Assembly: GCF_000004075.3 (NCBI RefSeq) | Contig: NC_026659.2 | Coordinates: 22,276,272-22,340,271, forward strand | DNA: 64,000 nt | Direction: 5' to 3' | Origin: Cucumis sativus | Taxonomy: Eukaryota; Streptophyta; Magnoliopsida; Cucurbitales; Cucurbitaceae | In this document: positions 29,690-42,306 of the stretch, piece by piece | Numbering within the stretch: the stretch's first letter is position 1 | How the letters are laid out: the number at the start of each line of letters is the position of its first letter | The notes under the pieces: model-generated | What the model saw: the letters and a program-made list of their open reading frames with translations, nothing else | Database searches by the model: none | What the model was told of the DNA's origin: nothing | Made by a program: the position numbers and the translations under genes

Positions 29690-30370
29690 AGAAATCTCAA
29701 CCAATGGACCCAAAAACAACTTGGGGCTAGTCTCGGCCTCGGCCCAACATAGTTTAGATCTTAAGGGATGAAACCGTATCACATCTAGCAAGAATATTAG
29801 GTCAATCCAACTCGGTTCAAAGAAGATTTACACGCAATTTGTCCGATATGAGATAAGAGAAAAGAAATAATGGATGAAAATGGACTTAAGGATAGTAATA
29901 AAACTTTGAGACAAAATAGTCCAATTGGCCTCGACCTCTACGAGAGATGAGGTCAAGGTCGACCGTCTCTATTAAAAGATTGGATTGTACTATAGACTAT
30001 TTGAGTCGTGGAAATATGATGTTATGAGTCAAAAATCCAAACTAACCTTCTCGACCTCGACCTCAGCCAAGAATGAGACTCAAGGTCAACCTTCTCTATT
30101 TTTCATGTTTGATCCATTCAACTGGAGAGATAACCTATCTTATTTAGGACTAGAAAATTCATATCGTGATCATCTAGTTGGCCAATGATAAATTATATTT
30201 CAAATCCCCTATCAATACACCATTTATGGCTCCGTACATAACATAACTCATACTTCTATCTTCTATATTCTATAATTCTCTTATTGACATAGGCAACCAG
30301 AGTCCATTTTCTCTGTTTTGCAAGTTCTCTCCCAAATTACAAATTCAACTGTTGGTGTCATGTGAGAGTC
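29690..30370 (+). mobile_element. LTR-like retroelement remnant with internal repeats
   Basis: This region is less AT-rich than its surroundings. It holds repeated TCGACCTC and GGTCGACC motifs that can pair, in two imperfect tandem units about 127 bases apart. It ends with a segment resembling the 3' end of plant gypsy LTRs (TTATTGACATAGGCAACCAGAG, read as two adjoining blocks). No coding domain is visible, so the class is inferred. Confidence 0.3.
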
Positions 30371-30550
30371 AAGTGCGTTTTTTTTTTTTTTTTTGCCAAA
30401 ATTTGGTACGCATATAGTAAAAGGCATTGTCTGGTTGAAATATACTACAATTTATATCTCTCAAGATACGCATATACAAATAAGGTAGTCTAGTGTGATC
30501 TACTACAGATAGATTGTGATAATGTAATTATATTTATACAAAACACATAA

Positions 30551-30557
<7 letters not shown>

Positions 30558-30592
<35 letters not shown>
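30558..30592. repeat. TA-rich microsatellite
   Basis: ATAAATATAAATATAT-type sequence followed by a TA run. Confidence 0.7.
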
Positions 30593-30594
<2 letters not shown>

Positions 30595-31718
30595 GCAATA
30601 ATGTGGTGTTGACCACTTATATGGAGAATAGGTTCAAACATAGTTATGTTTGCATTCACAACATTTACTATTCATTTAATTTTCCATTTTTCATTTCTTC
30701 CATTTGAGTTTGGAGAGCAAAATTATTCTAGAAAACAAAAACGATGATTTGAGTTTTCATTTTAATTCTTTGTTCCTTAGAAAATTTTTCTAAATAAATT
30801 TACTTTAAAGTAAAGAAACTAATATAGTTTTTGTATGTATATCAATCATATTATTGGTTGATTAAGATTAAACCCATTGCTTATCATGAGTAATATTCTT
30901 TTGAGGTCAAAAAGTTATACATCAATTGACAAGTACATACTTTCTCAAAAATAAAATAAAACATTTGTATAGATTAAATTGAATATTGAGGACAATTCTA
31001 GGAATATATTTTTTTTTGTTAAAATTGGATAACATAAAATTAAAATATATTTCATTAGAAATATTTTTTTCTTTTTATAACTAGAGGTGAGATTTTAGTT
31101 ATAATAATTAATACGTGAAATGTTCAATTTTTATCCTATAGTTGTTATACTAAAAAAGCGTTATATACAAAATTAAAACAAAATATATAATAATGAAAGG
31201 TGATAACTTGAATAAATTGTATGAAATTTGTTTGCTAATGATTTTATTTTTAGTTGAGTTGTCAAAATTTGAGTATAAACTTTTTTAAATTTTTTTTAAA
31301 CTAATACTTAAATTCTAAAAAAAGAACCTTCTTTAGATAAAATGAAAACAAAAACAAACTTTTAAAATCTTAATCGGGCTTGGTTTTCTAAAAATTATTT
31401 ATTAAAAGTAAATAACAAATAAAAAATTGTAGACAAAAACCAAAAACTAAAAATCGTCAAATTTTGCTTAATTTTTTCTTCATTTTTCTCACAAAGACAA
31501 ACAATAGGAGGATTGAAATTTTGCATTTTCTCTTCAATATAGACAAAAGTAAATAAAAAATGGTATACATCTTTATATTCTATATCAATGATATACTCAA
31601 AGAACAAATTAAAAAACGTACATCTTCATCAAGGGGATCATATCTATAATCTAATCTTATATATATATAACTCGAACAAATGGATCCCACTCATATCTTT
31701 GCCTATGGAGTTTCTCCT
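30593..31718. other. AT-rich intergenic DNA
   Basis: No gene is supported; this includes the 3' flank of the reductase-like gene. Confidence 0.5.
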
Positions 31719-34686
31719 TCAGAAATCTCTGTTTTCATTCAAACATCTGCTACCTTGAAGATTGCTTCTAGCAATTAGATTAGAGAGTTTCTTGTTCGAC
31801 AACTGAAACGAAATTGGAGAGTCGATTAGAGGAGTGGTTTGGACTATGGTACGGATAGGGACTCTGATCTCTGCTGCAAACGTCGCTGCCTCGTCCGCAG
31901 TTGAAATCACTCGGTCGAAACAAATATATCTGCCAGAAGCAGTATTGTCCTTCATTCCTTCATACACATACAGATGTGCTTTGGCCAATTTGGTCACATC
32001 CACGGTTGCCAGTACACCATTTGCGTACATCTCTCCAGCTCCTACATTGACATTAATAGAAGATTTGAGTTTAATAAACTCTTATAAATATATTCAACTT
32101 CCAGTTTGATAGCAATTTTGTTCTTTTAACTTTTAGTTTTTAAAAATTAAGTTTAGTTTCCTTTAATATCTTTCCACGATTTTCATATTTTCTGAAAGTA
32201 AAAGTCAAAAGTGTTAGAATTCTCCACCAAATTTAAAAAACAAAAACAAGTTTTTAAAAATCGAGGCCTATTTGATAACCATTTCATTTTTTTTTAAATC
32301 AAATATATTTTCTCAAATATTCTTACAATTTCAGCATCATTTTTTAAGTTAAAATCTTGGTCGAAATAAAAAACAAAACAAGTTCTTAAAATCATTTATT
32401 TTTTAGTTTCGACCTTTGACTTTGTTTTAGAAACACTCCTAGAATGTGACCGATAAAACTTGGAAAACCAATTTTTTTGGTAAAGAGAAATTTTTTGTTT
32501 TATTTTTGGGATGGGTTTTTGAAGTATTACCTTTGAGATAAGCCAATGTTGCAGTTGAACTTCTAAGGTGAGAGTTGGGGCCAGTTATGAGAGCAGAACA
32601 AATAGTGGCAAGTTTTAATCCACTTTCTTGTGCTATTTTCCATGCTACTTTCTCTGATTTTAGTTTCCCCAGTGCAAGCCATAGCTGCATCATATTCAAC
32701 TTGTTTGTCAGAAACTCATCAACATAAAACTTTGGGCTGCTATTTGAGTCTACTTCACAATAACATGTGTTTATGGCACATACTATGTTTAGTTTAGGTA
32801 GAAAATAGTAAACACGGTGGTGACAAGAAGGGAAAGAAAGAATGAATAGAAAATGTTAACCAACTTAAAACAGTAATACTGGTTGTTAATTATAATTATA
32901 GTTATAATAATTGAAAACACACCAACTACTACAATTGAAGCTATCGTCGAGTGAATTATAATAGGTCACTCCAACCATTTAAAGTTAAGGCTCAAATCTT
33001 AGTATCTTTCTCTTTGTATTATTGACTAAATAGTATATAATATTAATTAAACTTTCGACCTTTTCCACACTCAAAAACTCAATTCCACCCATTATTTTCA
33101 AATTGCCACTAGGATTCACTCTCATTCGACGCTTGTCATGTTTTAATAACATGTTTAGGAGTGATTATGAAATGGTTAAAACTACTTTTGTCGTTTTCCA
33201 TCTTGAAAAATGATTTTTAATAATTTATTATCAATTGTAAAAAATTGTATTTAAAGGTGTGAAATTAAACTGTGTCTAAGAATGTTCTTAAACATTTCAA
33301 AACAACTCCCTGAGCATGCACTTGCTCATTTGGTTAATTAAAGACATGTTTGAGAGTGATTTGATAAAAAGTGACATGGTAATTAACCATTTAAAAAATC
33401 CATCTAGAACATGTAAAGCTTGGATAAAAAATCAACTTGATAGGTAAGTATTTCAACTAAGTTATTGAATTTAAACTCTATTGTCAAACCAAACTTTAGT
33501 AAGAAAGTCATATGATGATGGTAGTGAAATTCATAATGATGGGCCAAAGTGATCTAACCTTTTTGTGTTGGCAAAGCTCTAAGCTGCTCCAAGAAGCATG
33601 ATCAACAATTTGTGAGGTTTCAGTTTCACCATGTTGGTCCCTCCAAATGCAAGCAAGAAGAGAAGATGTAAGAACACAATTTCGTATTGTCTCTGTTCTT
33701 GAACAAGCTTCCATCACATTCTCCGTGCTCCTCATTTCCACTTCACTCATTACTTTCTGTAACCAAAGTCCAAATCATAAGGTTTTTCTTTTCTTTACAA
33801 CACAACTACGAAAATATACATGGAGATCTTACAAATTCTTACTATCATATCTTTTGAACAATTCATAAGTATTGTTGAAAAATGTATCAATCTTAAGACT
33901 TTTGAAATGTTTTTGAAAGAAGTCAGTGTTAATTAAGATGAAAACGAGGTATTTGAGGTTCGAACTCATGATAAATAGCTAAGCAACCAAGAAATTTTAA
34001 AGTCTGATGTTGACATTGAAAGCAATCCAAACTGTAAAGCAAAAAATGAAAAATATGATTTTAAGCATTTCAAAATTAAGTGAAGAAGACAGAGATGGTT
34101 TAGGGTTCAATTCAATAGCAGCAAAATTCATTTCCATTAAAAGTAAAAAAGAAAAGAGCCCTAACCGTGTAACCAGAAAGACCAGCAGGATCAATGGAAG
34201 AAGAGGTATGAAAAACGCCACGGCAGCCATTAAATGCTTCCACTAAGCTATTAACATCTGTAAGCTTCGCTACAACCACCGTCACATTATGGCGACCGCT
34301 CGTCGTCTCGTCCAATTTGCTAACATCCTCTGTCATTTTTTAGGGATTCCATTAATCTCTAATCGACGGCTATCAAATAAAACTATCCAATCAACAAATT
34401 AATTAATTAAAAATAAAAATAAAAATTACTCACCAGGACTATCAACAATCACTCGAACAGAGTATCCATGAGTGGATAGCTCCTCAACGATGGCGGAACC
34501 CAGAAACGAAACACCACTAGTTACACATACGACTTTCTCCTCAGGATCGACGATGGGGTTGGATTTGAAGGCGTTGAAATGTTCACGGTCTTTCCTCCTC
34601 TGAAGGCCGCCGTGGGAGAGGAGATTGCGGCGTAGGTGGTGTAAGTGGGACAGGAAAGTCTCTTCAGAACGAAATATAACGCCCAT
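31719..34686 (-). CDS. Cinnamoyl-CoA reductase-like NAD(P)-dependent SDR (SNL6-type)
   Basis: Extended short-chain dehydrogenase/reductase related to cinnamoyl-CoA and dihydroflavonol reductases. Exons in coding order: 34686-34434, 34329-34166, 33756-33559, 32684-32531, 32041-31719, giving 363 aa with consistent phases. A basic N-terminal extension precedes the Rossmann motif VCVTSGVSFLGSAIVEEL (53-70), in which the usual TGGxxFLG is TSGVSFLG. GVFHTSSSIDP and then the Ser region CVLTSSLLACIWRD (166-179) follow. At the active-site helix the sequence is LWLALGKLKSEKVAW. The lysine (212) is present, but the YxxxK tyrosine position (208) is leucine. GVLATVDVTKLAKAHLYVYE closes the fold. The substrate is unknown. 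Because the tyrosine is missing, normal reductase activity is doubtful. The variant Rossmann motif resembles the SNL6 subgroup as I remember it. Confidence 0.88.
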
Positions 34687-34787
34687 TTGGCCGCCGGTGA
34701 CAAGGAGAATCTAGAGAGAGAGAGAAAGAGAGAGATTTGGAGGAAGAAAATATGTTGGTGGTGGAGAGCTGGGTGGATTCCTCAGTT

Positions 34788-34796
34788 GTATATATA
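34788..34796 (-). promoter_or_regulatory. TATA box of the reductase-like gene
   Basis: A TATATATA-type motif lies about 100 bases upstream of the start codon. A GA-rich leader follows on the plus strand (34711-34740). Confidence 0.5.
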
Positions 34797-37295
34797 ATGA
34801 AAAGAAATAGAAAAAAGAGTGCGTTCAATTTAGACTGCGTAGTAGTAATAAAGAAAGAAAGAAAAGAAAGAAGAGAAAGTTAATGGTTCTTTTGAAGAGT
34901 CGTTGGAATTATTGCTTAGTTGGTCCAAAGCAAATCTATGAATCTCTCAGCTTCCTCGAAACCCCACGAAACAATTTTAGTTTTTTCTTTCAAGTAAACG
35001 CACCAAACAACTTATTAAATCAAATAAACAACATTTTCACATATATATATATATTATATGTATATTAGTGGATTAAATAGAGATAGAAACAAGAAATTCC
35101 TATTTTAATGTCTATTAAATAAAAAACAAAGAAGTTATAATTAAGTTTCTTAACACTTAGATAGTCAAATATTAACTTTCTTTTTTCTTTTCAATATAAA
35201 TTTAAATAATTTGAAAATATTTTCATATATTTTCTTTAAATAAAACCTACTTAATCACCATATTTATAATATTATTATATATAATCGTTATGCGATTTAG
35301 AACAAATTTTATTTATTTTCATCTTTCTGTATAAATATGGAAAAGCAATTTCTTTTAGTTCATTAAACAATTGGAAAAGCTTTTCTCTTTATTTATATAT
35401 AAAGACATTTTGATTATTCTATTGTGCAGGCAAACTTACAATTTCATTGAACTAAACTTTTTTAAAAAAACTACTATATATATAAAGAATTAAAGTCAAC
35501 TTTAAAATTTTGAATAAATAGTCAAATATAACACACATGATTTTTAAATTAATAATCCAATCCATTAAAATTTTAGTAGTTCATAAGGGAATTAGTTTAT
35601 AGCTTTTGGGTTATAATTCTTTCTACAACTGCATGTATTACATACCACTTGTTTTAATGCAGGAAGTTATCTAATATTATATTAGATCCAAATATTTGAA
35701 TCAAAAATTAATAATAGCTCTTTAAATTAATTTAAATTTTTAAACCATATTGTTGTCATTCTTTGAATTTTGATTAATCTTACTTACTTGACAACCTACC
35801 TATCTATCCATGCCTTTTAACTGCTCATTTAATTTTACTTTTTACTCCCATTAAAACATCTTAATTAATACCTAAACAAAAACTATAAACAATCTATTTT
35901 TAAAATGCACATTCACTTGTACCAAACATAAATAAATAAAATACTAAACCACATTTGAGACTCCACAAAATTTTGTAAAATATAACATTTCTTGAATATA
36001 TTCAACAGTTTAACAAATCGTCCGTGGTGGGTAAGGGCAAATTTAATTTGTATAGCTAATGCATACATTCCTCTAACATTATGTGTGTTTTTTTCTTCAT
36101 TGTATTCTACTAATTATTGTACAATTGTGATTGATTTGATATTTTAGTTATGATTTTTGAGTGGCTTTAGTGAATTACATTTAATACTTTTGTATTAAAT
36201 TTATCTATCTTCTAGATATTTTTTAATAATAAAAACGTAACTTAATTGTTTAGAAATTGTATCATATTCATATGTGTCTGTATCTATATGGTTTATAGGT
36301 GAAAACTAATCCAACCTTTGTATGGATCTCATAAATCTTTTTAGAAAAACTTATATTAATTTTATGATTTAATTGGTGGAGCAGAACAAATTGAAATTAA
36401 ATTATGATTCATTAAAGTTGATGTAATTGGGCAGCTACTTAGCTGGGGGCATCAGCAGCTCCTAGCCTACTAGTGTACCATTTCAAACTCTTTAATACAT
36501 TGTGGTTTAACTTTGCCCAATAATTTCACATTTAAATGGTCAATGTCAAATTATAATCACTAACTCAAACCAAATTCAATGTTTTCACGTTCTGTAAATA
36601 AATAATTGAGTTACTTGTTCATTTATTGAGTTAAATATTTCATTTTCTTTCCATTAGGGTTAAGTTATTGAAAAATACTTATAAATATTATAAAATGTTG
36701 CAATCTATATGTGATAGACTAAAATAGATCGTAGAGATAGATATATAGTAATCTATCGTTAATTTTGTAAATATTTTGGTTTATTTTATTTTAAAATAAC
36801 GACATAGTTTAGGTTTTAGATTTAAAAAATAACACACTTTTAAAAAACTTACGTTTTTGTTTTTCTCAGCCAATCTCGATCGAGATTGTACTCGAGATTT
36901 CATGTATTTTTGTGTGATGGAGATTTATCTTGAGTTTGTGTGAACATAGTAAAATACCCTCTTGACCGAATAAATATTCTTATATTAAAAAATGAAATGG
37001 CCTGCTCAAGAAGTTTTGCCACCAACTCCCAAGAAACTTTTTACAACTATTTGGACTCTCTCATTTTCTTTCTCCCACATTTTTATCTTTGGAAGCCATC
37101 AACGAAATAAGGTGAATATAGCTTACTATTGTTCACAAATTATGTTTTTATTGCCATTTGCATTCTGATTAGGCTAGTAATAGTTTCTTTTAGATATTTT
37201 CATACGTAGTCTCCGTTCTTATTTGAGAATCATAGTCGTGTTGTTTTATATTTGCCCTAATATTTGTATATGGTTTCAAATCTCGACTGAGTGTA
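34797..37295. other. AT-rich intergenic DNA
   Basis: No gene is supported. A piece of the dispersed repeat lies near 36670-36780 ('gtgatagactaaaatagatc'). Confidence 0.5.
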
Positions 37296-38815
37296 ATGAT
37301 TTCACCCCAAGATTTGGATGTATTTTTTTTTTCTTTACATAATTTCAAGATGTCTTGTGTATTTGTTTGTTTTAGTGGGACATGGAAAGAGGCTAAGAAA
37401 GAATACGTTGGAAGTCAAATAAAAGGGTTGAATGTCAACGTTAGTATAAAATTTGAGGAGTTTTTAGGAGAAATTTATAGAATCAATGGGATAAATTCTA
37501 CTAAGAAATTAAGAATGAGTTGATTTTGAGGTGATTGTATAACGTGAATTCCCTTGTATCTGCTTTTGTTATTAGTAATCAAGAAGATCTTCAATTTTTT
37601 TTAATTGGTGATGACGTGTCTCAAGGAGTGGTTTTGGTTTCTAAGGTATAAATATCATCCCATAAATCTAGGAGTACTTCGATGTTATTTACTATTCCAA
37701 TGGTCCAAAAAGATATTAAACTATCGTCAGTCATTTGAGCTAAACTTTCAATTAATTCTAGAGTACAATGGTATCTTGAATGAGGTATGGGATTTGAGTC
37801 TATTGACTACTAACATGTGTCCTTTAGAGTTGGGAAAAAATATAGATGGATTTGTTGGCATGGTGCATGTATAGTCATCAGATGATTATGATGTTGACGT
37901 GGATGTTGAGGTTTGAGGTATCTAAGGTGGATGTAAGTACTCATCTTGCAAATCATATTCATGATCATGCATCGATTGCAATAGAGGTTGAATGTATGTT
38001 TAGTATAGAATCAAGTGAAGAGAGAAAGCATGTGGATGATAGAAACCCGACTCGTGATGATCAGTTAGAATGTCTAGTGGACAGTGACGATGAACAATCA
38101 GTCAGTGTTAAGAAGTAGAAGTGTATTAAAAAGTTGATGGATCGCACTATTGTTGTTTTAGCCTCGTCATACCTTGAAGATATCCAAGTTGGTTAGTTGT
38201 TTTTTAAGTAAGATAGAGTTAGTGAAGAAATTGTTTGTATTTGTCATTAGGAAGAATTTTTAGTACCATTTTCATAGATCGAATAAGAAGTTATATGTCG
38301 TTAGATGCGTTGATTCAATTTATTTGTAGAAACTAAGGGCAATTAAAATGAGAAATTCTATTATGTTTAAAGTTTCTAGGTATGCTAGTACTCACACATG
38401 CCAAAAGTTTATATGAAAGCAGGATCACAAGCAAACCAAGAGTTGAGTAATAGTCGAATTAATTAAGTTGAAGTACCAAGATGTTAATAGTGGTTATAGG
38501 CTGAAGGAAATAATTCAAGATTTTCTAAAGGAATACAGGGTAGACATTACTTATGTGAGGGCGTGGAGGGCTCGAGAAGCTGCATTGTCCATGGTTCAGA
38601 GGTTCTCCCCTAGAAAATCTTACACTTTGTTAGCTTGTATGAGGAAGTGTTGATGGTTTAACTCTAGTACCCACTACGATTTGGAGATGAAATTTCAATG
38701 GTCATTTTAAGTACGTGTATATGGTACTTGGGGCATTAGAGGTTTTTAAACTGCATTGGGCTAATCATCGTGGTTGACACTGCACATTGCAAGGGAAAGT
38801 ATAAGAGTATTATCA
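37296..38815 (+). pseudogene. Mutator-like (MULE) transposase remnant
   Basis: Broken coding fragments in plus-strand order match MuDR-type transposases of plants. The N-terminal piece TWKEAKKEYVGSQIKGLNV lies at about 37377-37433. A middle acidic, Asp/Glu-rich part falls in shifted frames. The piece DFLKEYRVDITYVRAWRARE (38519-38578) corresponds to the conserved 'Y.AWRAKE.AL' block. Near 38770-38812, IIVVDTAHCKGKYKS matches the block carrying the first catalytic Asp of the DDE domain. Several frameshifts and stops separate these parts, and the catalytic core is lost after the first block. A different repeat starts directly afterwards, so the element is truncated. Confidence 0.65.
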
Positions 38816-38990
38816 CACCCCCTCCCAGACCACCTACTCTCGGTCCAAGAGGCGTCGTGAAGTCAACATATATTGTCCTTCTACTCAACCAATACCTACT
38901 GACTCTACTAGAACTGAAACTATACTAACAAATCATAACACACAACAAAGTTAAAAACATCAACAAACTCAATTTACTAGAGAAAAACGA
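38813..38990. mobile_element. LTR-like fragment truncating the MULE remnant
   Basis: Starting with TATCACACCCCCTCCCAGAC, a C-rich block unlike the flanking DNA abuts the transposase fragment in mid-domain. It resembles the 5' edge of plant LTRs of the TGTCACACCC type. No target duplication or second LTR was identified. Confidence 0.3.
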
Positions 38991-39807
38991 GGTGGGCTGA
39001 AATTGATGGAGAAAAAAAATTTTACCAATTTTTTTGAAAGTGTTCTACTTTTGAAATGTAGAACCAAAAGTGTGCTACTTTTGCCAATTTTCCTGTTTAC
39101 ACAAATACATTTGATTTGATAGATACTTGGAGTGTTTGTACTAATACCAAATTACTAGATAAAATACAACTAGTAAATAATATGAACTCATGAGTTCATA
39201 TTTTTATTTTAAAGCATTTTCCTTGGCCAAGTTTTCTTAATTTTTTATCCGTCCCGATGGTCTTTAGAATTAGTGGTTGAATATATAATTGATAGAGTAT
39301 GTTGTCGAAGTTGGAGGTGGTCATCTTTGGAGTTGATTTTCAAATGTAGTCTTCGCTAGAAGTGTAGTCGAAGTTGGTCAAACATGGTTGTCATTGTTGG
39401 TCTCCCGAATGAGGCGACAATATTCACTGTCGATGGTGAATGGACGTGGAGTCAATGAGAACGTTGAAAAAAGAGAAAGTTTGATCGCATCAATATTTAA
39501 AGTTAATGCCTTACAAATTGTGTTCGATAATTTTTACCAACTCAACTGAAGTTGATGAATGGAACGAGACAACCAAAAAATGATATATATTTCACTTATA
39601 AAAGAAAAACGAAAACTCATCATGTGACAAAGTGGAAATTTGAGAAGTTGGGTGAACTGTAGGATGATGGTGCAAAGCTCTTATAAAAGAAACTAATAGG
39701 AGAAAAAAAAAGAGTAGGTGCCTTGACTTCAAAGTTCAAAGTTAGTGTGCGAAGCAATTTGGTTCATTCGGTTGACCACAATCAGAACGCTGTTTCTTCT
39801 TTCCCCC
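38991..39807. other. Intergenic DNA and upstream region of the chaperone gene
   Basis: No gene is supported. The part next to the ATG is probably the promoter and leader. Confidence 0.45.
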
Positions 39808-42306
39808 ATGGAAAACTCGGGTACCCGCTTTCCGGTTTCCCACAAACAGGCCTCAATGGAAATTAAGGTATCGTTTATATTCTATTGATTAAATTAATCC
39901 ATACTCCAAGCTCCTTCAAGGAATTCGGGATTTGGGCTCTCTGGTTTTCCCTGTTCTAGCTATGTTGTGAAGGGTTAACTTTAATTTATTCAACGTTTGC
40001 CCACAACCTGTTTGCTTTAATGCTGCTTATAGGTTTGTTAGCTTTAACAGATTGGTGATTTATGTCTGCGAGTTGCAGATGGGAAGCTTGAATTTGGATG
40101 ATGTATAAACGAATTTAAATTGGGGTTAAGTGATTTGAGATTTTAAATGGGAAATTTATTCACTTTTTATGGGAATTCGAGTTAAGGATATGCTGGATGT
40201 GTACTGGTTGGTTAAAGGGGTTTTGTTTATTAGTGAAAGTACCTATCGCATTAATCATTTGAAGCAAATGTTTTATTCTCGTGCCGGTTAAGCTACCAAT
40301 CCTCCTTGTGGCTTAATGCCTTTCATCTATGGTTATTTGACTATGGTGAAGCAATGCATTCTCTTGCGAGATTCTACGTCTGTTATTGTATTCCTATTTT
40401 CTTAGCATCTCTGGTTTTCACTGTCTATTTTCTAGTTCAAGGGCCTTTACTGTTTATTGTTGGTGAGCTCAGGCAGTAGGTAATCTCACTCATATATCTT
40501 CTCCTTTCAGGGAATCAAAACGGATATAGTCATTTGTCGCCATGATGATCATTTTCTCGTCAGTAGGAGTTCAATTTTTTGTATTACAACTGCATATATT
40601 TTGTTGGGGGAGGATGGGGAAATGGGGTTTTTGGTATCTACTAGTGTGTGTTATTTCCACCTCTGATGTTTGGAACGAATTGTTAAGGTTATTGCAACTC
40701 AAATTGGAGCAATGGGGACTATGTTGCAAGCCAGGTGAGCAGTTACTTGTCATTTCTTCATTGCTCAATTCTCCACCTCACAATTCTTGAACTAGAAAAT
40801 GCTTTAGATGGTTTGGGAGGAAGACCTACATTGATGATTTAACAGTTTATTGAGATTTATAGGTTAAATTAAACTTCACAATAAGGGCTAAAGTATAGCA
40901 TTTTCTTAATTTTGATTTTGCTATATTAGAGGGTTCTTAGACATCTATATGTTTCATTCGCAGGAAGGAGGAGGGGATGACAATTCTTCCAACCTTCTCA
41001 GTGTCAACCGTTTTTGGCAAAAGAGATGAGGTAAGTCTGCGGCACTATAGTAGTTTGTTACTGAATAATGCTGCAATTGATACATGGAATTTTCAGCCGA
41101 TGATGGTTGCATGTGCACGTCAGTTGATTGAACAAATCAGGTAAACCTTCCAATTCAACTTTATCGAACTTTACAGTTTGAAAACTTCCTTTTAAAGATC
41201 TGACTTCTGGACGTGAGAACAGCTCTTTGGAAATCTGCAGATAGTATGCACGACAATAACCAAAACATGCTATATTTCTATTAAGTAGATAACCTATTGT
41301 AAAGTTTGGATCTTGGCTTGTCAAGTTATGATTTATAGAAATCTGTAGATTGTGTACTACTTTCCATATTTGGTGTCTTTGAACTATGTTGGTTGCCCTT
41401 CAAGAGACGCTTCTTCAACGTGACTCAAGGCTTAATGGGAGAGATCCAACTATCTTGATATTGTCATTGGGGGAGCATTTCCCTGTTTCTCCAACCTTTA
41501 GTGATATCTCCTCTACAAATAAGGCTTGAGAAGAGAGGATCACTTTTATCCTAAGAAATACGGACACTTAAGTTTGGCTAGCGTGTTCATATTTGACACA
41601 TGATGAATGATTCAACACGTGTAGGACACGTATCTAACACTTGCTAGTATAACAAATGTGTCAAACATGGATAGAACATGGATAGAACACTTGTTAAGGA
41701 AACTGAAAAAACACACACATGTGACAATAATAATCAATTTGACTGTGAAATGCAACAAACTAGTTTTCAAGCTTATAAATGCATCAGTCCATTTACTTTA
41801 CATTTGCTCTTGATACAAAAATGATATATATTTTTTAAAAATGTATCCTTGTCCTAAATTTTTAAAAAAATGATATGTCACCTTTTCTTGTATCTGTATT
41901 CATACTTCTTAGCTTTCATCTCTTTCAGTTCGTTGTTTAGTTCTGAAGTCTCAATGGAATCTGAGGTCTCCTAACTTTTTTGAGTGGAGACTGACTAACT
42001 AGAGGAGTAGGATCTTTTGTGGTGATCATTTATTGATGGATTGAATATTTAAACTTGGAACTTTTAACGTCCAATCAAGATAGCCATATTCAAATAACAT
42101 ACCGAAATTATTCCTTTGTTTCTGCAGTTTATCAGGTTCATACAAACCATTACTAATCTCTCTTGGCCTTAAAGATCATTCTGTGGTAATTACTCCCTTT
42201 TTCTTTCCAGTTTTAGTAAATTGAATGGGCTTAATGGATCATTTGTGTTTTGCAGGAGACAATGAAAGGCATTGTTACTGCTGTGACTGACAATAGACTT
42301 TGGTAA
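39808..42306 (+). CDS. Proteasome assembly chaperone 3 (PSMG3/PAC3-like)
   Basis: Small chaperone that, with PAC4, helps assemble the alpha ring of the 20S proteasome. Exons: 39808-39867, 40511-40558, 40688-40734, 40964-41030, 41097-41140, 42128-42185, 42256-42306, giving 124 aa with GT-AG introns and matching phases. Family landmarks, in order: GIKTDIVICRHDDHFL (21-36), VIATQIGAMGTMLQAR (37-52), FSVSTVFGKRDE (63-74), MVACARQLIEQI (77-88), GSYKPLLISLGLKDHS (92-107) and the C-terminal MKGIVTAVTDNRLW. The length is typical for the family, and no residue block seems missing. Intron 5 is about 1 kb and contains a dispersed repeat. The gene is convergent with the kinase gene. Confidence 0.9.
41560..41920. 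repeat. Dispersed plant repeat in chaperone intron 5
   Basis: Contains several variants of 'ggacacgtatctaacac' and ends near 'gtatctgtattcatacttct'. This texture is common in interspersed plant repeats. No coding domain is visible and the class is unknown. Confidence 0.3.

Noticed and set aside
37605-38118. Separate small genes between 37.6 and 38.1 kb
   Set aside because: They lie between transposase blocks in order and are best read as shifted parts of the same decayed transposase.
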